Notes under the pieces: model-generated
Database searches by the model: none
Told to the model about the DNA's origin: nothing
Seen by the model: the letters and a program-made list of their open reading frames with translations, nothing else
NCBI GenBank assembly: GCA_934746785.1
Contig: CAKVFO010000038.1
Span: forward strand, 1-24,340
Source of the DNA: an uncultured Clostridium sp.
Lineage (GTDB): Bacteria > Bacillota > Clostridia > Clostridiales > Clostridiaceae
Direction of reading: 5' to 3'
DNA: 24,340 bases
Shown here: positions 15,213-23,094 of the stretch, piece after piece
Position numbering within the stretch: position 1 is the first letter of the stretch
Layout of the letters: every line of letters begins with the position of its first letter
Translations under genes and position numbers: made by a program

Positions 15213-16061
15213 TTATTTATTTTCTTTACTCATTTCTAAAACTGCATTAATTTCAACTCCAAGCATAAATATAATAGCCGTTAGAAAAAGCCATATCATC
15301 AATATAAAAACAGCTGCTAAACTCCCATAAAACCTTGAATAATTATTATAATTATTTATATAGAACGAAAATACTACAGATATTGTAAACCATCCTACTG
15401 TAGTAAATATGGATCCTGGAAGAACATATCTCCATTTAACCTTTTCAGCAGGAGTATATCTATAAATCACAGCGCATATTGATATAAACACAAGTATAAT
15501 AACACCTCGTCTTAATATATTCCACACTATACTTAGAACTTCACTAAAAGGTAAGTTTGCTATTAAGTGCTTACTTATAACATCTCCAAATACTAAAAAA
15601 CTTAATGAAAGCAGTATTGTCATTGCTAATGCAATTATACTTAAAAACGACATAATTGCTCGCCTTACATAATTTCTATGTTCCTCTAAGTTATAAGCTT
15701 TATTAACTCCTTTTATAACAGCTCTAAATCCTGATGATGCAGTCCATATAGCCAATAAAACAGATACTCCTAATAATCCAGTATTTTGAGAATCTACAAT
15801 TTCTAATACTATTGTTTTTACTAATTCAAAAACAGTTATGGGCAATACAGTTTCTAATGCATCTAGAACAGTTATACTATCTAAATTTATAAATCCTATT
15901 AACGTAAATAAAAACATTAAAAACGGAAAAAATGATAAAATTAAATAATATGCTAATTGAGATGCTAATGCAAAAATATCATCTCGTTTAACTTTAACTA
16001 TAAAATGTATTAATAAGTCTATTTTAGACATTCCTATTTTACTCATATCTTCACCATTCAC
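15213..16061 (-). CDS. YihY/BrkB family integral membrane protein
   Basis: The 282-residue protein is a member of the YihY (formerly ribonuclease BN, virulence factor BrkB) family. Six hydrophobic segments are visible, at about 36-60, 95-112, 137-163, 186-205, 215-240 and 247-272. Family hallmarks include ASQLAYYLILSFFPFLMF near the first segment, IWTASSGFRAVIKGVNKAYN near 105-125, and YRYTPAEKVKWRYVLPGS near 205-222. The old ribonuclease name is wrong for this family; its molecular role remains unknown. Three in-frame ATGs (16061, 16046, 16031) have only weak ribosome sites, so the exact start is uncertain. It follows the helicase gene by 51 nt. Confidence 0.9.
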   Translation of the reverse strand: MNGEDMSKIGMSKIDLLIHFIVKVKRDDIFALASQLAYYLILSFFPFLMFLFTLIGFINLDSITVLDALETVLPITVFELVKTIVLEIVDSQNTGLLGVSVLLAIWTASSGFRAVIKGVNKAYNLEEHRNYVRRAIMSFLSIIALAMTILLSLSFLVFGDVISKHLIANLPFSEVLSIVWNILRRGVIILVFISICAVIYRYTPAEKVKWRYVLPGSIFTTVGWFTISVVFSFYINNYNNYSRFYGSLAAVFILMIWLFLTAIIFMLGVEINAVLEMSKENK

Positions 16062-16112
16062 TTCTTACTTTTTTTCTGTTTTATTATATAATAATTAACT
16101 TTTCTACACATA

Positions 16113-18404
16113 TTATTTTAGAATATTAACAGGCTTCCAACTTTCCGGTAACAAATTATAATACTTATTTCCTAAATATCTATCATCTATAAGTAATAAT
16201 TTACCTTTATCACTTTCTGTACGTATCACTCTTCCCGCAGCCTGAAGCACCTTATTAATTCCCGGATATATATATGCAATATTTTCCCCTTCACTTCCAA
16301 AATGTGAACTTATTATCTCTCCTTCAATAGAAACTTTTGGGTACCCAACTCCTACGACCACTGCTCCTATTAAACTTTTACCTGGCAAATCAATTCCTTC
16401 AGAAAACCCTCCACCCAAAACACAAAATCCAATAACATTGCTTCTTTCCTTAAACATATTTAAAAATTCTCTTTGCTCTTCTATTGTCATATTTGACTTT
16501 TGACATATAATATTATCTAACATAAAATGTTGACTTAAATACTTGGTTATACTCTCCATATACTCATAAGAAGGAAAAAACACCATAAAGTTTCCTTTAT
16601 CATTCAAAGTAAACTGCATTATTTTATTGCTTACTTCTGGTATAGTTCTATTTCTAAACTTATAACGGGTATTTTCATTACCCACATATACGCTTAAATT
16701 TTCTTTAGGAAAAGGTGATTGTAATCTCAATCTATAATTATCACTTTTTCCTCCCAGCATTTTTATAAAATAATTAAACGGAGACAATGTTGCTGAAAAT
16801 AGTATTGTCCCTCTAAATTTATTCATGATACTTCTTAAATTTTTTGATGGATCTGCACAAAATAAGCATATCTTTACATCTCCATTCATATTGCTAATAT
16901 ATGTGTAATACTCGTCGCTATATAACTCTGAAATACCTAAAAAAGCATTTATATTGAAAAATAACTCAACTAGTTTTTCACTAATTAGATTATTATTTTT
17001 TCTAGCACTAAGAATACTATCAATCTCCTTAGATAACGTTCGTAATTCTCTACACAATTCTTTAGGAAGTTGCTTGTAATAAATATAATGTTTTCTTTCC
17101 TCCTCACAATAAATTCTTTCTTGACTGAATATCTTAACAACTTTATTTATCTTTTTATATAGTACAGGATATATCCCTCTAGCTTCCTTTTTAATATTGT
17201 CAAATTCACTTTTATAAAGTAATGCACTATAACTATTTCTACTCCTATCAATTAAATTATGTACCTCATCAATTAATAAAATGTTTTCTTCACCATTATC
17301 TAATACTCTATTTAATTGAACTCTAGGATCAAATATATAATTGTAATCACATATTACAAAATCGCACCACTCAATTAAGTCTAGTGATAATTCAAAAGGA
17401 CAAATTTTATACTTTTTAGCATACTCCTTTATAGTTTCAGGAGAAAACTCACTTTCAGAAGTAATTATATTCATAATATTTTTCTTCAATTTATCATAAT
17501 ATGAATCTGCATAAATGCAATCTTCTTTATTACAGCTTACCTTTTCATTCAAACACATCTTTTCCTTTGCATGAATAGCAACTGTTTTTATAACCAATCC
17601 TCCTTCTCTTAATATATTTAAAGTTTCTTCTACTATAGTTTTATTAGCTCCTTTTGCTGTTAAGTAAAAAATTCTTTCTCCTAGTTGTTTATCTAAGGCT
17701 TTAAGTGATGGAAATATTGTAGATATAGTTTTGCCTGTACCTGTTGGAGCTTCTATAAATATTATTTCTTTATCACGTATAGTTCCATAACAAGCCTTTA
17801 TAAAATCAAGCTGACCTCTTCTATAATTATCAAACGGAAACTTAAGATACTTTATACTTTTATTTCTTTTTTCTTTATTATTAATTTGTATCTTTACATA
17901 CTTTTCATAATAGGCAACTAGCTCCATAACATAAGAAACTAGCTCATCCCGTGTATATCTTTTCAAAAATGACTTCACTTCATTAGTTTCAAGATTATAA
18001 TAACTCAACTGTACATATACTACATTTATATTTCTTTTTTCACATACCATATAAGCATATATTTTTCCTTGGCTCCAATGCATGTCATTAAAATCATCAT
18101 ATATTAAATTTAGTGGTATATATGTAGATTTAATTTCCTCAACTATAATTCTTCCTAGATCTTCAATAATTCCATCACATCTTCCCTCAATATGCAATGT
18201 AAAACTATCCGTATCAATTTTTGCATCTAAATATACTTCTTTTTCATAATTTTTAAATACTTCCGAATTACTTTTTTGTAATTTTTGATGTGCTCTTACA
18301 CCTTCAATAGCTCTTGCATTTGTTTTAAATGTATTATCTAAACTTCCTGACTTTAAAACTAGTTCTACTAATTCTCTTACAGATTTCTTTATTTCTAACA
18401 TCAC
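16113..18404 (-). CDS. RecB-like nuclease fused to XPD/DinG-type iron-sulfur helicase
   Basis: The 763-residue protein joins two DNA-processing activities. Residues 1-175 form a PD-(D/E)XK nuclease of RecB/Cas4 type: H39 in GVRAHQ, D77 in GRCDG, E90-x-K92 in VEEIKS and Q112-x3-Y116 in SQGKIYAYM give a complete active site. Residues 190-763 form an SF2 helicase of the XPD/DinG/Rad3 group: EAPTGTGKT (218-226), DEVH (379-382), SAT (537-539) and QAAGRVIR (721-728). Four cysteines, C284, C291, C296 and C335, sit where XPD-type helicases bind a 4Fe-4S cluster. A role in DNA repair is inferred. The start is a GTG 8 nt after AAGGTG, or the adjacent ATG. Similar fusions are known in Firmicutes and annotated simply as ATP-dependent DNA helicase. 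Confidence 0.88.
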   Translation of the reverse strand: MMLEIKKSVRELVELVLKSGSLDNTFKTNARAIEGVRAHQKLQKSNSEVFKNYEKEVYLDAKIDTDSFTLHIEGRCDGIIEDLGRIIVEEIKSTYIPLNLIYDDFNDMHWSQGKIYAYMVCEKRNINVVYVQLSYYNLETNEVKSFLKRYTRDELVSYVMELVAYYEKYVKIQINNKEKRNKSIKYLKFPFDNYRRGQLDFIKACYGTIRDKEIIFIEAPTGTGKTISTIFPSLKALDKQLGERIFYLTAKGANKTIVEETLNILREGGLVIKTVAIHAKEKMCLNEKVSCNKEDCIYADSYYDKLKKNIMNIITSESEFSPETIKEYAKKYKICPFELSLDLIEWCDFVICDYNYIFDPRVQLNRVLDNGEENILLIDEVHNLIDRSRNSYSALLYKSEFDNIKKEARGIYPVLYKKINKVVKIFSQERIYCEEERKHYIYYKQLPKELCRELRTLSKEIDSILSARKNNNLISEKLVELFFNINAFLGISELYSDEYYTYISNMNGDVKICLFCADPSKNLRSIMNKFRGTILFSATLSPFNYFIKMLGGKSDNYRLRLQSPFPKENLSVYVGNENTRYKFRNRTIPEVSNKIMQFTLNDKGNFMVFFPSYEYMESITKYLSQHFMLDNIICQKSNMTIEEQREFLNMFKERSNVIGFCVLGGGFSEGIDLPGKSLIGAVVVGVGYPKVSIEGEIISSHFGSEGENIAYIYPGINKVLQAAGRVIRTESDKGKLLLIDDRYLGNKYYNLLPESWKPVNILK

Positions 18405-18510
18405 ACCTATTTCACCTTATCTTTATTGTTAAACAACATATGAACATTAATTAACTATCTACTAACTCTAATATACTTAAGTTTAATTTTCCTATACATC
18501 ATTATACAAC

Positions 18511-18540
18511 AAAAAAATAGGAGCACTATTGTCTCCTATT
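18511..18540 (-). terminator. Rho-independent terminator overlapping the end of the DUF1836 gene
   Basis: AATAGGAG (18516-18523) pairs with CTCCTATT (18533-18540), followed by TTTTTTT on the minus strand. The stem contains the TAG stop codon (18536-18538) and part of the last sense codon, so the final ribosome position and the hairpin compete for the same bases. The remaining spacer to 18404 has an isolated TATAAT (18501-18506, minus) with no -35, a weak candidate promoter for the helicase gene. Confidence 0.85.
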
Positions 18541-19126
18541 CAATATCGTATTCATTTGCTATTTTCTGTACCAACTTCTTAATTGCACTCGCTTGAGCAA
18601 TCAAAGAAATCACACTTATAAATACTCTAATTCTATCTTCATCTTTTTCATCTAAATTTAATGAGTTCATTATGCTATCAAGTTTACTCTCATCAATTAA
18701 TGAATTTCCTAATATAGAATCATAACTTTCTTCCTGAATTTCCGTAAAGATTTTATATGCCGCTTCCCATGATATTATATCATCACTTCTATCATTTATT
18801 TCATTAAATGCTAAACTAAAAACCTTTCTAATCTCTTCAGTTGTCAAAACCGGTCTCATATAACTTAGCAAGATTAGTTGTACTAAATGCAGTTTTGTAT
18901 ATCCCCTTTTCTTGCCATCTTCTGGTCTAGTTATTACTTCACTTTTTATATAATTTTGCACTATATTATTAGTATACTTTTCATCAACAAATTTATCATT
19001 TAAAAAGTCAATTACTTGTGAAAGAAATAAATCATATTGTGGCAAATCACTATATGGAACCATGTTACTTTTTGAAATCTCTTTAGCCAAATCTTTTATA
19101 TTTTCAATATCAAGCCTACTACCCAT
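18536..19126 (-). CDS. DUF1836 domain protein, probable winged-helix/MerR-like regulator
   Basis: The 196-residue cytosolic protein fits the DUF1836 family of Firmicutes. Hallmarks are DLPQYDLFLSQVIDFLND (27-44), a helix-turn-helix-like region NNIVQNYIKSEVITRPEDGKK (quoted in part as NNIVQNYIKSEVI) followed by the wing-like GYTKLHLVQLILLSYMRPVL, and helical C-terminal sequence. Members are predicted DNA-binding proteins but few targets are known. The gene is transcribed away from abrB, and a Spo0A-type box lies in the shared upstream region, so it may belong to the transition-state network; that is inference. A good promoter precedes it, and GAGGTGG lies about 7 nt from the ATG. Confidence 0.85.
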   Translation of the reverse strand: MGSRLDIENIKDLAKEISKSNMVPYSDLPQYDLFLSQVIDFLNDKFVDEKYTNNIVQNYIKSEVITRPEDGKKRGYTKLHLVQLILLSYMRPVLTTEEIRKVFSLAFNEINDRSDDIISWEAAYKIFTEIQEESYDSILGNSLIDESKLDSIMNSLNLDEKDEDRIRVFISVISLIAQASAIKKLVQKIANEYDIE

Positions 19127-19163
19127 ATAAATTCCACCTCTATAAATTATTATTTTTAATTAT

Positions 19164-19192
19164 ATTATATAGTACTAGAAAACTTATTACAA
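19164..19192 (-). promoter_or_regulatory. Predicted sigma-A promoter of the DUF1836 gene
   Basis: On the minus strand TTGTAA (19187-19192) and TATAAT (19164-19169) are spaced by 17 nt, about 38 nt upstream of the ATG. Confidence 0.65.
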
Positions 19193-19259
19193 GTTATTTT
19201 AAGCTTTTTATATTTTCCTATTGCTAAAATTACATATTTATAGTATATTTGTTCTAAAG

Positions 19260-19288
19260 AATAGTATTTTTTTCGACAAATTACTATT
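19260..19288. promoter_or_regulatory. Spo0A-type box inside a 7-bp inverted repeat
   Basis: The minus strand reads TTTGTCGAA (19272-19280), an exact match to the Spo0A box core TTGTCGAA / TGNCGAA. It lies between the arms AATAGTA (19260-19266) and TACTATT (19282-19288). It is about 80 nt upstream of the DUF1836 promoter and 170 nt upstream of the abrB promoter, within the 487-nt divergent spacer 19127-19614, so either gene could be the target. Single short boxes occur by chance in AT-rich DNA, so the call is moderate. Confidence 0.5.
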
Positions 19289-19450
19289 TTAAAAGGAATT
19301 TATGGTATTGTTTTGTTTTTTTTCAAAATGTTATTATTTTTCTTGATTTTAATTTATTTTTATATTATATTATTTACCTAATAAGAAATTTTATACCACA
19401 TGCAAAATAAAAAAGTTTTTGTGTATAATATCTTTTCTAAATGTAAAGTA

Positions 19451-19479
19451 TTGACATTTTCAAAAAATGGTAGTATATT
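19451..19479 (+). promoter_or_regulatory. Predicted sigma-A promoter of abrB
   Basis: TTGACA (19451-19456) and TATATT (19474-19479) are spaced by 17 nt. The start would be near 19486, leaving an untranslated leader of about 130 nt. A second TATAAT at 19424-19429 with a poor -35 (TGCAAA) could be a weaker upstream promoter; B. subtilis abrB also has two. Apart from these sites and the Spo0A boxes, the spacer is AT-rich and holds no gene I can see. Confidence 0.8.
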
Positions 19480-19580
19480 CTATTTATACATAGTTTATAG
19501 AGTAATTTGTAAGTTGAAAAATATTATTCACATTTTAGGTTGACTTTATATTACAGTTTTGGTAAGATAACATAGTAAAA

Positions 19581-19587
19581 TGTCGAA
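19581..19587 (+). promoter_or_regulatory. Spo0A-type box in the abrB leader
   Basis: TGTCGAA matches the Spo0A box core and lies about 100 nt downstream of the predicted abrB start and 28 nt before the ATG. In B. subtilis, Spo0A~P represses abrB from boxes downstream of its promoters, so the placement is suggestive, though further downstream than in B. subtilis. Confidence 0.5.
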
Positions 19588-19614
19588 CGATGCAAATACA
19601 AGGAGGAAGCTTAG

Positions 19615-19863
19615 ATGAAATCAACAGGTGTAGTAAGAAGAGTAGACGAATTAGGAAGAATAGTTATTCCTATAGAATTAAGAAGAACTTTAGACATAGC
19701 TGAAAAAGATGCTTTAGAAATATATGTAGATGGTGAACAAATCATCTTAAAGAAGTATGAACCAGCTTGTATATTCTGTGGAGATGCTAGAGACGTTATA
19801 AACTACAAAGGTAAGAACATTTGCAAGAACTGTCTTGAAGAAATGAAAAATTCAAGAATATAA
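19615..19863 (+). CDS. abrB: Transition-state regulator AbrB (clostridial CxxC form)
   Basis: AbrB represses stationary-phase genes during growth. The N-terminal half, MKSTGVVRRVDELGRIVIP and IELRRTLDIAEKDALEIYVD (residues 1-40), is a nearly canonical SpoVT-AbrB swapped-hairpin DNA-binding domain. The C-terminal half differs from B. subtilis AbrB: it is short and carries C52-x2-C55 and C70-x2-C73, a possible zinc-binding ribbon seen in clostridial members. The 82-residue length is typical of those. AGGAGG lies 8 nt before the ATG. The gene converges on rsmI-yabB as in B. subtilis. A consensus promoter and Spo0A-type boxes point to repression at the onset of sporulation. Confidence 0.95.
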   Translation: MKSTGVVRRVDELGRIVIPIELRRTLDIAEKDALEIYVDGEQIILKKYEPACIFCGDARDVINYKGKNICKNCLEEMKNSRI

Positions 19864-19905
19864 TTCTATACTTAACAATATATCCCCAAACTTTTGTTAA
19901 GTAAA

Positions 19906-19934
19906 AAAAGGCCTCTATCCCCTAGAGGTCTTTT
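19906..19934. terminator. Bidirectional terminator between convergent abrB and rsmI
   Basis: AAAAGGCCTCTA (19906-19917) pairs with TAGAGGTCTTTT (19923-19934), with one G-U pair in plus-strand RNA, and T-runs on both strands. A second hairpin with perfect arms ACTTAACAA (19870-19878) and TTGTTAAGT (19894-19902) precedes it, directly after the abrB stop. Confidence 0.9.
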
Positions 19935-19943
19935 CTATTTTTT

Positions 19944-20789
19944 CTAAATATCTATCGCCACCTTATATACTTCATTTTTTTGAATTCCACGTTCTTTTGC
20001 AACTTTCTTTATTGCATCCTTTTTAGATAAACCTTCATTCATAATAGCAATTAAATGCTCTTTTATAGATAAAGCTTCCCATTTGTCTTTACATTCTTTA
20101 TCAATCTCATCTTGTGTTTTACCTTCAAGTACTAAAACAAATTCCCCTTTTACAGTTCTATTTGAAAAAACCTGAATAACCTCTTCTATGCTGCCTCTAA
20201 CTATTTCTTCATGAAGTTTTGTAAGTTCTCTGCAAACAGAAATTCTTCTATTCCCAAGCTCATTCATTAATGTCGATAAAGTACTTAATAACCTATGTGG
20301 TGATTCATAAAAAATTATTGTTTCTCTTAAATTTTTTACCTCTTCAAAAAGTTTCTTTCTTTCTTTATTTTCCCTAGATATAAATCCTCTAAAAACAAAT
20401 TTAGTTGTATCTAATCCTGAATAAACTAATGCTGTTGTTATAGCCGTTGCCCCTGGTAAAACCTCAAATTCATAATTATTTTCTATACATTTTTGAACTA
20501 TTACAGCCCCTGGGTCAGAAATTCCTGGAGTACCTGCATCTGTAACTATTGCAATGTTTTTTCCTTCGCCTGCAAGTCCTAAAATATCTTCACTTTTACC
20601 TTGCTCATTATGTTGATGATAACTAATCAATGTTTTCTTTATATCAAAATGATTAAGCAGCTTTAATGTTTGTCTAGTATCTTCTGCTGCTATAATATCT
20701 ACATTCTCTAATACTTCTAATGCACGTAATGTTATATCTTTCAAATTCCCTATCGGTGTAGGAACTAAATATATCTTTCCTTTATCCAT
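19944..20789 (-). CDS. rsmI: 16S rRNA (cytidine1402-2'-O)-methyltransferase RsmI
   Basis: RsmI uses S-adenosylmethionine to methylate the 2'-OH of C1402 in the 30S decoding centre. The 281 residues contain the tetrapyrrole-methylase fold motifs: VPTPIGNLKDIT (9-20), AAEDTRQT (34-41), DAGTPGISDPG (84-94), PGATAITTAL (112-121) and IFYESPHRL (159-167). The length is normal. It starts 4 nt after the yabB stop, so the two form an operon. In B. subtilis the order is yabB-yazA-yabC(rsmI) facing abrB; here the GIY-YIG gene yazA is absent and the spacing leaves no remnant. Confidence 0.97.
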   Translation of the reverse strand: MDKGKIYLVPTPIGNLKDITLRALEVLENVDIIAAEDTRQTLKLLNHFDIKKTLISYHQHNEQGKSEDILGLAGEGKNIAIVTDAGTPGISDPGAVIVQKCIENNYEFEVLPGATAITTALVYSGLDTTKFVFRGFISRENKERKKLFEEVKNLRETIIFYESPHRLLSTLSTLMNELGNRRISVCRELTKLHEEIVRGSIEEVIQVFSNRTVKGEFVLVLEGKTQDEIDKECKDKWEALSIKEHLIAIMNEGLSKKDAIKKVAKERGIQKNEVYKVAIDI

Positions 20790-20793
20790 TTAA

Positions 20794-21537
20794 TCAACTT
20801 CTTCCATATATTTTATCTATTTCTTTACTATATCCGCCTTCTAAGTTATATACATAAAGAGGTGCTTCCCACTTCAAAAACTTACCTCCACCTCTTTGTC
20901 CTTCAACCAAAACAATGTTAGGTGCCTTACTAGAATTAGGATGAACCATTTTTATTCTCTTAGGCTCAATCTTATATTTTCTCATTAAAGTAATTATATC
21001 AGCTAGTCTTTCAGGTCTATGTACCATAAACATCCTTCCATTATCCTTTAAAAGTGTTCTAGATGCTTTAATAACATCTTCTAAATTACATAACACTTCA
21101 TGCCTTGCAATAGCTAACTTATCTGAAGTATTTTTTATTCCTGAATTATTTAATTTGTAAGGTGGATTAACTGTTAAAACATCAAATCTTCCTAAATCCT
21201 TTAAAAAATTTGTATCTTTTAAATCACCTTCATAAAACTTTACTCTATCCTTTAAATTATTTAGTTCAACACTTCTATTAGCCATTTCAACCATTTCACT
21301 TTGAATCTCTACTCCAACTATTTCATTTGAATTATACTTACCATATAATAAAAATGGAATAATTCCAGTTCCAGTACAAAGATCTATAACCCTAAACTTA
21401 CTTTTTACATTGGCAAAATCAGCTAATAAAACTGCATCTACTCCAAATCTAAATGCATTCCTTTTTTGGATTAAATTTAATCCATTAAGTTGCAAATCAT
21501 CAAGTGACTCATCTTCAAAAACCTTTATATTTTTCAT
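20794..21537 (-). CDS. yabB: tRNA1(Val) adenine-N6-methyltransferase-like protein (YabB/TrmN6 family)
   Basis: The 247-residue class I methyltransferase has the S-adenosylmethionine motif DLCTGTGIIP (52-61), an acidic VGVEIQ end of strand 2 (74-79) and the N6-adenine signature NPPY (124-127). This set and the N-terminal QKRNAFRFGVDAVLLADF fit the TrmN6/YabB family, which methylates A37 of tRNA1(Val) in E. coli. The substrate in Firmicutes is inferred. It is the first gene of an operon with rsmI, has its own promoter at 21565-21593, and lies just downstream of repeat copy 3. Confidence 0.9.
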   Translation of the reverse strand: MKNIKVFEDESLDDLQLNGLNLIQKRNAFRFGVDAVLLADFANVKSKFRVIDLCTGTGIIPFLLYGKYNSNEIVGVEIQSEMVEMANRSVELNNLKDRVKFYEGDLKDTNFLKDLGRFDVLTVNPPYKLNNSGIKNTSDKLAIARHEVLCNLEDVIKASRTLLKDNGRMFMVHRPERLADIITLMRKYKIEPKRIKMVHPNSSKAPNIVLVEGQRGGGKFLKWEAPLYVYNLEGGYSKEIDKIYGRS

Positions 21538-21564
21538 TAAATCATCCTCATAATATATATTTTT

Positions 21565-21593
21565 ATTATATAGTATATCATTTAATGTAACAA
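21565..21593 (-). promoter_or_regulatory. Predicted sigma-A promoter of yabB-rsmI
   Basis: On the minus strand TTGTTA (21588-21593) and TATAAT (21565-21570) are spaced by 17 nt, about 28 nt upstream of the ATG. The promoter begins about 40 nt beyond the edge of repeat copy 3. Confidence 0.65.
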
Positions 21594-21634
21594 ATATAAA
21601 AGTACTTCCATTTATACACCTTTATCATTCAGAT

Positions 21635-21800
21635 TTACCAACTTACATATCAGAAATTCAATAATAATTAGTACTCGCTTTCAAAAAAAATTTTAAATTT
21701 CCTATATATGTACAAAGTGGCTGACGCCATGCTTTTCAGCGCAGGAAGCCACTTTGTAAGCCATGCAAAAGGTTCTAAAAGCAAAATAATTTACTATACG
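21635..21800. repeat. Modular intergenic repeat, copy 3 (module A then B)
   Basis: Module A (about 21635-21709) contains ACTTACATATCAGAAATTCA and TCAAAAAAAATTTTAAATTT. Module B (about 21710-21800) has a perfect 12-nt hairpin TACAAAGTGGCT (21711-21722) with AGCCACTTTGTA (21747-21758), then the invariant block CCATGCAAAAGGTTCTAAAA. Both modules end in a TTT-CTATA-like junction. It lies between the terminator of the NlpC/P60 gene and the yabB promoter, in the same relation to its neighbours as copies 1 and 2. The spacer 21538-21859 holds nothing else. Confidence 0.83.
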
Positions 21801-21841
21801 TTAAAAAAAGCTATGCTGAACTATAAAATTCAACATAGCTT
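21801..21841 (-). terminator. Rho-independent terminator of the NlpC/P60 gene
   Basis: AAGCTATGCTGAA (21808-21820) pairs with TTCAACATAGCTT (21829-21841); the single exception is a G-U pair in minus-strand RNA. TTTTTTTAACG follows. It starts 19 nt after the stop codon. Confidence 0.92.
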
Positions 21842-21859
21842 GTACATTATAATCACATA

Positions 21860-23089
21860 TTAATTAAGTACTCTTCTTGCTCTCCAAAATTTATAAACTG
21901 GTGCTATTTTTACAACATCTCCAGTTTGTGGAGCATGAATCATTTGACCGTTTCCAACATATATACCAACATGGCCATCATGTGGAAAAACTAAATCTCC
22001 TGGCTGTAACTCATTACGAGATACTTCTCTACCTGCATTTATTTGCTCATATGTAGTTCTACCAATATTTATTCCTGCTGCATTTCTATAAACATATGAA
22101 GTAAATCCTGAACAGTCAAATCCACTTGGTGTTGTTCCACCCCAAACATATGGAACTTTTATAAATCTTTTTGCATACTCTACTAGATTATTAGCATCTC
22201 CTGAAGCAGTTACTCCTGTATCAATGCCTCTATTTGTAGATGCTGCCTTTTGTTTTTGTTTGTCTTTTTCAGCAATTATTGATTTTGCTTTACTAATTGC
22301 ATTATCAACACTTTCAATTACTTGTTGTGATTGCAATTGCTGTTTATATGTACTTAGCATACTAATTGCTGAATTAATAGTATCAGCAGTATTATTACTA
22401 TTAGTTGCTTGTTCAATCCATGGTGATACAGCTTCTGTTTCTATTGGTATTATATTTTTCTTCTCAAAATCTTCTTTTTCTACTTTTGCTTCTTCAAGAA
22501 CAACTTGTTGTTCTGCTTTCTTTGCATCAGTTTCTTCTTTCTTTTCCTTAATTTCTGAATTTAAAGTTTCAATTTTTTTTGCCTTTTCTTGAAGAGAATT
22601 CACCTTATTATCTAAGTTATTCTTACTTTCACCTAACTCATTTACTACTTTTTTATCTAAATTAATTAATGTTTTAGCATTATCTATTTTACTAATCAAA
22701 TCACTAAAGCTATCTGCTGAAAATAATATTGAAATATAACTTGCTTGTCCACCTGACTTATATATTTCTCTTAATCTTTCACCTAACACTTCTTCTTGTT
22801 CATCAATATTAGATTTTATTTGTTCTATTTCTTTATTTACATTTTCTATTTCAGAATTTATTCCATCTATTTGGTCATTATTTTCATTTATCTTGGAAAC
22901 TAAGTTACTTATCTCATTATCTAAAACTTGTACTTTTTCTACTAAATCATTGTATTTTGCTTGTTTCTCTTTAAATTCATTTTTTACCTCATCGCTAACT
23001 GTTGGTAATGCACTAACTCTAGTCCCCTCAACAAGCGGTGTTAAAACAAGCATTCCAGCTAACATTGCTGCTACTATCTTTTTTCTCAT
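21860..23089 (-). CDS. Secreted CwlO/PcsB-like peptidoglycan endopeptidase (coiled coil plus NlpC/P60)
   Basis: The 409-residue protein has a signal peptide (MRKKIVAAMLAGMLVLTPLV, probable cleavage after VSA at 25-27), a long coiled coil (about 31-215), a Ser/Asn/Gln-rich linker (about 225-300) and an NlpC/P60 domain (about 300-409). Catalytic residues are C326 in FDCSGF, H373 in DGHVGIY and probably H385 in MIHAP. The GERLREIYKSGGQASYISIL segment within the coiled coil is typical of CwlO and PcsB, whose coiled coils are engaged by FtsX. It probably cleaves peptide stems between D-Glu and the diamino acid during growth; FtsEX at 5105-6671 is a plausible activator. The start is set by the signal peptide. 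Confidence 0.93.
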   Translation of the reverse strand: MRKKIVAAMLAGMLVLTPLVEGTRVSALPTVSDEVKNEFKEKQAKYNDLVEKVQVLDNEISNLVSKINENNDQIDGINSEIENVNKEIEQIKSNIDEQEEVLGERLREIYKSGGQASYISILFSADSFSDLISKIDNAKTLINLDKKVVNELGESKNNLDNKVNSLQEKAKKIETLNSEIKEKKEETDAKKAEQQVVLEEAKVEKEDFEKKNIIPIETEAVSPWIEQATNSNNTADTINSAISMLSTYKQQLQSQQVIESVDNAISKAKSIIAEKDKQKQKAASTNRGIDTGVTASGDANNLVEYAKRFIKVPYVWGGTTPSGFDCSGFTSYVYRNAAGINIGRTTYEQINAGREVSRNELQPGDLVFPHDGHVGIYVGNGQMIHAPQTGDVVKIAPVYKFWRARRVLN

Positions 23090-23094
23090 TAATA

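Noticed and set aside
15180..15225. AT-only inverted repeat after the yihY gene as a possible terminator
   Set aside because: No GC pairs and it overlaps the stop codon region; too weak to call.
22224..22592. Plus-strand ORF of 122 codons rich in Cys, Ser and Phe, antisense to the NlpC/P60 gene
   Set aside because: It mirrors the low-complexity coiled-coil codons of the real gene, has no ribosome site and shows no recognisable domain.
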